Below, one piece after another: positions 35,580-45,350 of a stretch of 64,000 nucleotides of DNA (position 1 is the stretch's first letter; each line of letters opens with the position of its first letter). Both the position numbers and the translations under genes were made by a program. The notes below the pieces were generated by a model. It made no database searches and was not told where the DNA came from. It saw only the letters and a list, made by a program, of their open reading frames with translations. This DNA is from Romanomermis culicivorax (lineage: Eukaryota; Nematoda; Enoplea; Mermithida; Mermithidae), in NCBI GenBank assembly GCA_963922205.1, contig CAWUHX010000328.1, positions 1 to 64,000 on the forward strand, written 5' to 3'.

Positions 35580-36045
35580 AATTCATTTATTTTCTAGAAA
35601 TTTACATTTTTACACATTTTTTAGGCTTTTATGGTTTTTTTAATCAAAATTTTACTTTTTTGATTTCTCAACCGGATATTAAAAAGTTAAATTTCACCCT
35701 GAAAACCCTCGATTGTTTGCTTCAAATGTGCTTACATGGCATATTTATGCTAGTGAAGTTAATTATAAGGCAGCAGTCCAGGTTGCTATCGTCCTAAATT
35801 TGGAAAAATATTCCATCTGTTGTAGTGTGTTTCGACCGATTTTGCTATTCATTCGTAAATTTTGTCGATATTGGTATGAGACCCGCAAGTACAAAGTGGA
35901 GTGAGCGATGCGGACCATCGAGAGACGTCTTACTGTAGCATGAATCGGCATGCATGCATTGGGTTCGCTCTCTCATATTATTAGTATTATATGTTTGGCA
36001 TTGGTGCGCCTCCCCGTGCGCAAAGACACAACAAAAATTTATTTT
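35580..36045 (+). repeat. Copy of the paralog C 5' flank plus dispersed element copy 5
   Basis: 35700-35820 (TTTGCTTCAAATGTGCTTACATGGC ... AAATTTGGAAAAATATTCCATC) is homologous to the sequence just upstream of paralog C (43160-43268). It is followed by TGTTGTAGTGTGTTTCG, GGACCATCGAGAGACG and CTTACTGTAGCATG of the dispersed element. The GATA motif of the paralog C flank is mutated here (ATTATAAGG). Confidence 0.75.
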
Positions 36046-39000
36046 TTTGCATCAAAATAAGCTAAAAGTTGTACATTTTTAGAAGCAAAAACATGATTTT
36101 TGGAAAAAAATTGAAATTCTTGAAAATTTTCAAAATTTGAAAACATTTTCAAAATCTTTTTTTCACCATGGAAAAAAGATTTTTGTGCATTTTTGCTAAA
36201 AACCTGAAAAAATGAAAATTTTTGCAGAACCGAAAAATATGCAAATTAGATGAAAATGCAAAAATTAAATTTTTAAAATTCAAACAAGCCAGAAATTGTA
36301 AATTTTTGAAGCAAAAAATGACTATTTCTATAGAAAAGTCATCATTTCCAAAAAATATGCAAATTTTATCAAAAATTTCCCAAAATTAATTTTTCTCAAT
36401 TGAAATAACTTAATAAATGTAATCTTTTTAAGCAAAAAATGAAAATTTTCAAAAAAAAATCATGTTTTCCAAAAATTTCCAAATTTCATCAAAATATTTG
36501 CGAAAATTAATTTTTTTCCATGGAAATTAGTTAAAAATTGCGCATTTTTATAGCAAAAAATGACTATTTTACCAAAAATATGCAAATTTCATCGAAATAT
36601 TTGCGAGAATTCATTTTTTTCCATAGAAGCAAAAAATGACAATTTTGCAATTAAAAAAATATTTCAAAAAATATGCAATTTTCATCAAACAATTTGCAAA
36701 AATTAATTTTTTCCATCAAAATTATTTTAAAATTTTTAAATTTTGAAGAGAAAAATCATTTACAAAAAAATTAATTTTCTCCCAAAATATGCAAATTATA
36801 TCAAAATGTTTGCAAAAAATTAATTTTTTTTAAAATTAAAATCAGCTGAAAATTGTATGTAACAGAAAAATATGGATGAGCGACGTTTCGGCAGTATTTC
36901 ACTTCCTCGCATTGATTTTCCCCAAAAATAGGAAATTTAAAAAATTTGCATTTAAAAGTTGAATTTCGACGAATATATTTAAATTTTTTTTTTCATTCAA
37001 AGTTGCAATTTTTCATCAAAATTCAAATTTTAAATATAAAATTACAAGAATATCATAAAAAGCTGAAAAAAATTCAAATTTTTATCGAAATTCAATTTTT
37101 TATGCAAATTTTCAACAAAACCTAAATTTTAAAAGTCAATTTTCGTTTAAAATCTCATGAGTTTCACAAAATATGCAGGAAAATTCGAAATTATATAGAA
37201 AATTTTACTTTTTAAAGCAAATTATTATCAAAATTCAAATTTTAATGAATTTTGACTAAAAATTTTAAAAAAATTCCAATTTTTTTCTTTTTTTGCCGAA
37301 AAAGTGAATTTTCGGTTACAATTTAAAATTTTTCAATTTTTTCATTCTTATTGCCAAAAAACCGAATTTTTTCATAGTTTTGTCAAAAAACGATAAATTT
37401 TAAAATATTTTTTGCATTTTTTCGTTAAAAAACGGATTTTTTGCTCAAATTTCAAAAATTTTTTGAATTTTTCGCCAAAAACAGTATTTTCGCTTGAATT
37501 TTTAAAAAATTCTCAACTTTTTCAATAAAAACCAACTTTTTGCTGAAACTTCAAAATTTTTGCAGGAAATTTTTTTTTGTTTTTTTCGCCAATTCGCCAA
37601 AAAATGAATATTTCGCTTAAACTTAAAAATTTCAGTTAAAAATTCTGGAGTTTCGTTTGTTTTTTACCAAAAAAGCCAATTTTTTATCTAAATTTCAAAA
37701 TTTTCGTTCAAAAAGTAAAAATTTTTCAATTTTCAGCCGAAAAAAGTGAATTTTTCATCAAAATTTCAACTCAAAATTCTATTTTTTCATTTTTGGTGCG
37801 AGAAAAGAATTAAATCCAAAATTTTAGCTAAACATTTTCAATTTTTTTTGTCGTCGAAAAACGTTATTTTTTTGCAGAAATTTGAAAATTTTTATATTTT
37901 TCGCCAAAAAAAGCGTTTTTCAGACATAACTTGATAACGCCTCACCGTAGAAAAACAAAAAAACGTTTTTTGAATAGATCTCGTGAAGATCTATCGATTG
38001 ACACCAAATTTGGCGTATTTTGATGCCATAGAAGCTTTTCTTCGTCGATATTTTGAATTTTTGCTGCCAACAGGGTGCCTGATCTGAATAATATTTGTTT
38101 CGGCTCTAGAATAGCGAAAAATGGAGCTAGAAGAATAAAATTTATGTCATTGTAAAGATCTCGACGAGACGAACAAAAAACAACGATGACTTTTTCTGCA
38201 ATTTTCAATTCCCGTCGACTTATGGCTAGAAATACGATTTGTTGGTTAGAAAATTTTCTTTTTTTCTCCAAAAATTAGCATATTGGGCACCAATCGACAG
38301 ATCTCGATGAGACGAACCCAAAAATCAAATTTATTCTCTCCAATTTTCATTTTTGATGGAGTAATTGAGAAAAAACGCATCAGTTTCACTAAAATTTGAA
38401 TTTTTTTCCAAAGGCTTTTTTTATCTTAAAAATTGACATTTTTGTGCAGAAAATGTAAATTGAAAGTTTTGAAATTTTTCTCAAAAAATTTTTGATGAAA
38501 ATTTGTCGAAATTTAAGTTTTGTTGGGTGTTTTTTAAAGTCCATGACAAGAAATTGAAATTTTGATTTCAATATTTTTACAAAAATTGAAAAAAACGTGT
38601 TTAATTTTACTTTTTTTTTCAAATTTTAGAAAACCTGAATTTTGAAACTTTTTCGAAAAATCAGCAATTTTGAGTTTTTTCCTAAATTTCAGTTGAAAAT
38701 CCAAGAAATTATATCACAAAATTCTAATTTAAATACGAAAACTTTAAAAACTTTTCTATTTTCATTCTTTATATTTTCAGGCCAAAAATCAGAACGTTTG
38801 ATCAAAAATGCGTAGCTTTGATGGAAAATGATTAGAATCAATCATTTTTAGCCAGAATCAGTGATTTCGATCAAAAATCAGTAAGTTTTATCAAAAAATT
38901 GGAATTAGCAGCAATTTTGATAAAGAAATCACGAAACTCTGATGTTTTTTGCATTTTCTAAATTTTTTTTTAATACCGTAAATTAGTTAAATCACATTTA

Positions 39001-40227
39001 AATTTAAATTTGAAAAATTTAAATTTTCTTCACAAACCCAGCTTTCACGCGAGCGACCCGTCATCAAAATTGCTGCAAAAAATAACATTTTACCACAAAA
39101 TCCACATTCTTAAAGCCCAAAAACGTGAAAAACATTCAAAATTTTGAAAAATTTTGTAAATTTCAAAAATTTGAAAGTTTCAAAATTTGAAAATTGTAAA
39201 CATTTTAAATTTTAATTTTTTTAAGCAAAAACTGCAATCAAACATTTTCGACGCCAAATTTTTCATTAAAATTTATGAAAATTTCAGAGATTTAATTTAA
39301 AAAAAATTTAAAATTGCAAAAACGAAGAAATCAGACTGATTTTTGATGCAAAAAAAGTTGAATTTTGACCAAAATATCCCAAATTCTAAAGCCGAAAGTC
39401 AAAAATGGAAAAAATTCAAAATACCACATTTTTCATGAAAATTCATAAAAATTTCAAATTTTAAAAAATTTTAAAATTTCAAAAAAGAAAAAGGTCAATT
39501 TTCAAACAAAAAAAATTTGACAAAAATTCTGATTAAAAAAATCTAAAATTGAACATTTCAAGTGCCAAGTTTTTCATCAAAATTCATAAAAATTTTCAAA
39601 AGTGAAAATTAAAATGAAAAAATTCAAAATTTTGAATTTTGACTAAAAATTTAAAAAAATTCCCAATTTTCGTAATTTGAGAAAGTTTAAAATTTCAAAA
39701 ATCTTGAAAAGTTGAAAAATTCAAAAATTTCCAGAGATATCAGAATGTAGAAAACTGAAATTTTAAGAAATTCTAAAATTTAAAAATATAGAAATTTATA
39801 AATCAAGAAAAAACAAATCGAAATTTGAAATGAAAAATTTTCCAAATCTAAAATTTGAAATTTTGATTAAAAGTTAGATTTTGAGGTATAAAAAAGGGAA
39901 ATTCGTGTTTGAGAAGAAAATTTCAATTTTGACAAATTTTTTAAAAAAAAATTTTCAAAATCTAAAAAATTGAAACTTACAAATTTAACTTTTAAAATTT
40001 TCGAAAAATTTTAAAGTTCGATTTTTTTGAATTTTAGAATTTCTCAATTTTTGAGCACAAAATTTAGAATTTCGATTGAAAAATTTTAAAATTTTGGCGA
40101 AAAAAATCAAAATTTCGAATTCAAAAATTAATCTTTTTCCGATGAAAATTTGTTAAAAAATTGTGCATTTTTGAGAGAAAAAATGACTGAAGTGTTACTT
40201 TCTGTTCGAGTTCAACAAAAAATTCTT
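36046..40227. other. AT-rich intergenic DNA with short diverged repeats, no gene recognised
   Basis: Four kilobases rich in AAAATTTTC, GCAAAAATTAATTTTT and GCATTTTTGCTGAAAA motifs. CAAAAATATGCAAATTTCATC recurs roughly every 100 bp between 36.2 and 36.8 kb. 37.9-38.35 kb is more complex: GATCTCGTGAAGATCTATCGATTGACACCAAATTTGGCG and, inverted, CACCAATCGACAGATCTCGATGAGACGAA. This looks like a remnant of a larger element, but no protein is recognised in it. Confidence 0.5.
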
Positions 40228-41878
40228 TTTTTTTCTGAAAAATATTCTTTTGCATTAAAATAAGCTAAAAGTTGTACATTTTTAGAAGCAAAAACATGAT
40301 TTTTTGAAAAAAATTGAAATTCTTGAAAATTTCAAAAATTTGTAAAATATTTTCAAAATTTTTTTTTTATGGAAAAAGCTTGAATTTGTGCATTTTTGCT
40401 GAAAAGCGAAAAAAATCAAAATTTTTGCAGTTTCAAGAATTCAAAATTCCAAAATTTTAAAATTTCAAGAATTTGGAATTTCAAGAATAGAGGATTATAA
40501 GAATTACGAATTCGATGAATTTTGAATTTCTGGAATTAAAAATTTCAACAATTCAAAATTCAAAAATTGAGAATTTCAAAAATTAAGAATTCAAAAATTG
40601 AGAATTTCAAAAATTAAGAATTCAAAAAATTCAGAATTTAAAAAATTCAGAATTTAAAAAATGCAGAACTTTGAGAATTCAAAATTTGGAGTATTCAAAA
40701 GCTGAAAAATTCACGATTACGAAAATTCAAAATTTCAAGAATTTAGAATTTCAAGAATTCAGATCTTCAAAAACTCAGAATTTCAAAAATTCAAAATTTC
40801 ATGAATTACGAATTTGATGAATTCAGAATTTCGGGAATTTAATATTTCAAGAAGACTTCTAAGAATTCAGGATTTTGAAAATTAAAAATTTCAAGAATTC
40901 AGAATTTCAAGAATTCAGAATTTGAAGAATTCAGAATTTCAAGAATTCAGAATTTCAAGAATTCAAAACTTCAAGAATTCAAAATTCCAAAATTTTCAAA
41001 TTTCAAGAATTTGGAATTTCAAGAATAGAGGATTATAAGAATTACGAATTCGATGAATTTTGAATTTCTGGAATTAAAAATTTCAACAATTCAGAATTCA
41101 AAAATTCAGAATTCAAAAATTGAGAATTTCAAAAATTAAGAATTCAAAAAATTCAGAATTTAAAAAATTCAGAATTTAAAAAATTCAGAACTTTGAGAAT
41201 TCAAAATTTGGAGTATTCAAAAGCTGAAAAATTCACGATTACGAAAATTCAAAATCTCAAGAATTTAAAATTTCAAGAATTCAGATCTTCAAATACTCAG
41301 AATTTCAAAAATTCAAAATTTCATGAATTAGGAATTTGATGAATTCAAAATTTCGGGAATTTAATATTTCAAGAAGACTTTTAAGAATTCAGGATTTTGA
41401 AAATTAAAAATTTCAAGAATTCAGTATTTCAAGAATTCAGAATTTGAAGAATTCAGAATTTCAAGAATTCAGAATTTCAAGAATTCAAAACTTCAAGAAT
41501 TCAAAATTCCAAAATTTTCAAATTTCAAGAATTTGGAATTTCAAGAGTAGAGGATTTCAAGAACTACAAATTCCATGAATTCTGAATTTCTGGAATTAAA
41601 AATTTCAACAATTCAGAATTCAAAAATTCAGAATTTCAAAAATTGAGAATTTAAAAAAATAAAAATTTTAAAAATTAAGAATTTAAAAAATTATGAATTA
41701 AAAAAATTAAGAATTTAAAAAATTCAGAATTTTGAGAGTTCAAAATTTCAAGAATTCAAAATTTGGAGTATTCAAAACTTGGAAAATTCAGGATTTTAAA
41801 AATTAAAAATTGAAATTATAAATTGAAAGCCCTCAAAAATGATTGAAAGCCCTCGAAAGCAGCTTATACGACTATAGG
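40228..41878. repeat. GAATTCAGAATTTCAA block, second copy with internal duplication
   Basis: Homologous to 34396-35560. It contains two tandem versions of the sub-block beginning AATTTGGAATTTCAAGAATAGAGGATT (about 40467 and 41013), and a third beginning at about 41528 in the GAGTAGAGG form. It ends in the same TTGAAAGCCCTCGAAAGCAGCTTATACGAC as the first copy. Confidence 0.85.
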
Positions 41879-43160
41879 ACCTCGCAATTTTGATTTTTGC
41901 AAATATTCCAAAAATTCATTTATTTTCTAGAAATTTACAGTTTTACACATTTTTTAGGTTTTTTTTTGTTTTTTTAATAAAAATTTTACTTTTTTGCTTC
42001 CTCAACAGGATGCTAAAAAGTTAAATTTCACCCTGAAAACCCTCAATTGTTTGCTTCAAATGTGCTTACATGGCATATTTATGCTAGTGAAGTTGATGAT
42101 AAGGCAGCAGTCCAGGTTGCTGTCGCCCTAAATTTGGAAAAATATTCCATCTGTTGTAGTGTGTTTCGGCCGATTTTGCTATTCATTCGTAAATTTTGTC
42201 GATTTTCGTATGAGGCCTGCAAGTACAAAGTGGAGCGAGCAATGCGGACCATCGACAGTCGTCTTACTGTAGCACATGTCATCAGGCGTGCATTTGGCCT
42301 CTCTCGTATTCTTGTTATTGGTATACTTATCATTGATATATTTTTATGGGTTTTCGTTCGCCTCCCAGCATGCCCCGCCTTCTTGTTGTTTTCTCACAGC
42401 ATTTGGGAGTGATTGTCACATTGCCTGCTTCCTGTAGGACCTCGCATTTTTGATTTTTGCAAATATTCCTAAAATTTATTTATTTTCTAGAAATTTACAT
42501 TTTTACACATTTTTTAGGCTTTTATGGTTTTTTTAATCAAAATTTTACTTTTTTGATTCCTCGACAGGATATTAAAAAGTTAAATTTCACCCCCAAAAAC
42601 CCCTCAATTGTTCGGTTCAAATGTGCTTACACGGCATATTTATGCTAGTGAAGTAAATGATAAGGCAGCAGTCCAGGTTGCTATCATCCTAAATTTGGAA
42701 AAATATTCCATCTGTTGTAGTGTGTTTCGGCCGATTTTGCTATTCATTCGTAAATTTTGTCGATTTTGGTAGCAGGCCGGCAAGTACAAAGTGGAGCGAG
42801 CAATGCGGACCATCGACAGTCGTCTTACTGTAGCACATGTCATCAGGCGTGCATTTGGCCTCTCTCGTATTCTTGTTATTGGTATACTTATCATTGATAT
42901 ATTTTTATGGGTTTTCGTTCGCCTCCCAGCATGCCCCGCCTTCTTGTTGTTTTCTCACAGCATTTGGGACTGATTGTCACATTGCCTGCTTCCTGTAGGA
43001 CCTCGCATTTTTGATTTTTGCAAATATTCCTTAAATTCATTTATTTTCTAGAAATTTACATTTTTACACGTTTTTTAGGCTTTTATGGTTTTTTAATCAA
43101 AATTTTACTTTTTTGATTCCTCAACAGGATATTAAAAAGTTAAATTTCAGCCCCAAAAAC
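41879..43160 (+). repeat. Tandem copies of the paralog C 5' flank with dispersed element copies 6 and 7
   Basis: Units of about 550 bp start at GACCTCGCA(A)TTTTTGATTTTTGCAAATATTCC (41879, 42438, 43000). They continue through TTTACACATTTTTTAGG, AGGATATTAAAAAGTTAAATTTCA and TGCTTACATGGCATATTTATGC. The two complete ones then run on through the CATCGACAGTCGTCTTACTGTAGCAC element to CACAGCATTTGGGA. The third unit passes into paralog C. TGATAAGGC is kept in both complete units (about 42088 and 42657). Confidence 0.85.
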
Positions 43161-43217
43161 CCCTGGGTTGTTTGTTTTAAATGTGCTTACTTGGCATGTT
43201 CATGCTAGTGAAGTAAA

Positions 43218-43224
43218 TGATAAG
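43218..43224 (+). promoter_or_regulatory. GATA site upstream of paralog C
   Basis: TGATAAG at 43218-43224, about 58 bp before the ATG at 43282. It lies in the block GCTAGTGAAGTAAATGATAAGGC, which matches GCTAGCCTAATCTATGATAAGGC before paralog A. Confidence 0.45.
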
Positions 43225-43281
43225 GCAGCAGTCCAGGTTGCTATCATCCTAAATTTGGAAAAATATTTTATTGACGCTATC

Positions 43282-44134
43282 ATGCTTTCCCGTACATTAC
43301 TACAAGCTGCAATTTTTTTCTTCACCAATCAAAAAATTATTGTCGGTATAGTATCGACATCATCTTGTTGCAAATATCCCTATCATCCGAATGCCAAAAT
43401 TTGGATCAATGTTTCGTCATCTTCAGTCGTCAACTTTTCATTCTACGATATGAGGGACAAAATGAAGAAAATGTGGGCTTACGAAATTGACCAATCGGCA
43501 ACCATTTTGAAAGATGCAAAAATTTTTCGAAGCCGATACGACATCGTTGTCGTGCCCGCCCGGTTACCAAACCAAAAGCCCCTACCACAGAGATCTGGTC
43601 AAATTTTGGCCTCGAAGCAAAATTTTGTGTTTGCACGAAAATGCTCAAGCCAGGCGAAATTTGAAACCCGACAAATGGTACGTCATATGCGGCGAAAGCA
43701 CCTGCGAATCGTGTTTTTTGGATAGGATGAAAAATTCGGTAAGATGTGCCTTACTCATCGCTTTGCTTGCTAAATTGTATACAATTCAGGTTAAATGGAA
43801 CGAAACCAAATTCGTGAAACTCGACTATGCAAGCATTGTAAATGACACTTTCACGGCTCATCTAACGGTACTCGAGTCCGACATGCGCTTCAATATCAGC
43901 TTAGAACCTGAAAATTTTGGATTGTCGTTATTGAACGTGACTATCGGATCCAACGAAAAGAATGCCGTCGTAGAACAACCCGGAGTTAGTCGGATGATCA
44001 GCGCGGGCTCGCTCATCGCACTACGCGTCAAGCCGTGGTTGACCAACGATGCTTCAGGTTGCACTGTTGGAACAGATTCTCAAACTATTTTCTTGTACGA
44101 GACAAATTTACGTGCTTGGCAAACCAAGCGTTGA
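43282..44134 (+). CDS. Secreted cysteine-rich protein, paralog C, with one-base frameshift
   Basis: Exon 1 is 43282-43738 and exon 2 is 43790-44134, with a 51-nt phase-0 intron (TCG|GTAAGA ... ATTCAG). Up to GATGCAAAAATT the reading frame matches A and B (KIWINVS, MKKMWAYEIDQSATIL). It then breaks at the T-run 43523-43527: one T too many relative to the paralogs. The +1 frame resumes at once with FEADT, CPPGYQTKSPYH, KPDKWYVIC and CESCFLDRMKN. All splice sites and exon 2 (FVKLDYASIVNDTF, KPWLTND) are intact and free of stops. A single homopolymer insertion with everything else preserved points to a sequencing error or a very young pseudogene. The signal peptide is less clean than in A and B (a polar stretch around residue 15). 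It has eight family cysteines and lacks the extra cysteine of A and B. Confidence 0.7.
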
Positions 44135-44224
44135 ATATGTGAATTGTATGTATCGTATAGAAATATCTAGAAATGTGTTTTGGTTGAATTTTATGATTTA
44201 GAGATGTATGATGTAGAAGATGTA

Positions 44225-44830
44225 TAATGGACAATTTGGAACTCCTTGGGTTGACCCTAACTACTCTATAACCCTAAATTTCCCGCATCAAATTTAGTAC
44301 CGGAACTCCTTGGGTTGACCCTACTCCCGTACAACCCCAATTCTCTTGCACATGATTAACTACTGGGAACTCCTTGGTATGACCATAACCCTCATATAAT
44401 TTCCTCCCTCATTGAATTTACTAGTAGGAACTCCTTGGCTTGGCCGTAATCCTGTAAACTTCATTCTACTATGCATTGAATATACTACAAGAACTCCTTA
44501 GGTTGACCATAGCTCATGTGTTAGCTTAATTCTGTCACATAGAAATTACTACTAGGAACTCCTTGGGTTGACCCTAAACCTATTAAATCTGTTCTACTGT
44601 CGATTGACTATGCTAGCAGGAACTCCTTGGCTTGGAGCTAACTCGCGAATAACCCACATTCTCTTGCGTAGGATACAATACTAGGAACTCCTTGGGTTGA
44701 CCCTAACTACTCTATAACCCTAAATTTCCCGCATCAAATTTAGTACCAGGAACTCCTTGAGTTGACCCTAAGCCATATATAACCTCATTTCCATAGCATA
44801 TTGGGTGCAGTTCCGAGTGCAACATTTTCA
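44225..44830 (-). repeat. About 62-bp GGAACTCCTTGGGTTGACCCTAA tandem repeat
   Basis: Nine or ten units whose landmark GGAACTCCTT(G/A)G starts at about 44238, 44302, 44366, 44427, 44553, 44619, 44681 and 44748, with weaker copies between. One unit (ACTACTCTATAACCCTAAATTTCCCGC) is present identically at about 44260 and 44704. Reverse-complemented, the core (TCAACCCAAGGAGTTCC) resembles the minisatellite at 31.0-32.2 kb. Confidence 0.88.
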
Positions 44831-44897
44831 AGAATATATTTTTTGTATTTCTCAAGAGGATACGAAAAACTTGAATTAACCCCCAAAATCCCGTCCT

Positions 44898-44970
44898 TAA
44901 ACTCCGCCCCCTGAAACTCCGCCCCCTGAAACTCCGCCCCCTGAAACTCCGCCCTCTGAAACTCCGCCTT
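44898..44970. repeat. 15-bp AAACTCCGCCCCCTG minisatellite
   Basis: Five consecutive units of AAACTCCGCCC(C/T)CTG. It is a GC-rich island in AT-rich DNA, about 380 bp before paralog D. Confidence 0.9.
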
Positions 44971-45256
44971 ATATATGCTATTTGGATGGGATCAAAAATT
45001 TATGTTAGTTTAAACTTTTTGACTCTGTGTCGATTTTAAATTTTGATAATCAAGTTTCAAAGTTTAGGTTAAATGGGAGGAAAACAAATTTTTGTGCAAT
45101 TGCGACAGATGTTCAAACTATCCTATTATGTATCATAGTGATAAATTGAATATGCAAATTTTTATCAATTTTGTATACTATCATTTTGAAAATTTTATTG
45201 CCTTTCTTAATATAAGTTTTATATGCCGTCGATATTGTTTTTTTTTAGCCGCGTTT

Positions 45257-45281
45257 CTTATCAGTTTTTTATAAAGATAAG
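45257..45281 (+). promoter_or_regulatory. Paralog D promoter: GATA - TATA - GATA
   Basis: CTTATCAG (inverse CTGATAAG) at 45257-45264, TATAAA at 45270-45275 and AGATAAG at 45275-45281, 70-95 bp before the ATG at 45351. A further TTGATAA is at 45302. CATATTTTAG ending at 45333 resembles a splice acceptor about 17 nt before the ATG. Confidence 0.6.
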
Positions 45282-45350
45282 CGCCAAATATTGCTAACGC
45301 ATTGATAAACTTTGTTATTTCATCATATTTTAGAGTATACATTAGCAAAA

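Noticed and set aside
36046..40227. Possible hidden gene in the 4-kb AT-rich gap, e.g. the minus-strand frame at 37942-38271
   Set aside because: No signal peptide, domain or splice-joined partner could be found; the higher-complexity part looks like an inverted-repeat remnant.
41879..43160. Conserved 63-121-codon frames (ASNVLTWH / AAVQVA type) as exons
   Set aside because: They are copies of the 5' flank of paralog C; the homologous region before paralog C lies upstream of its start codon and is not conserved as protein in A, B or D.
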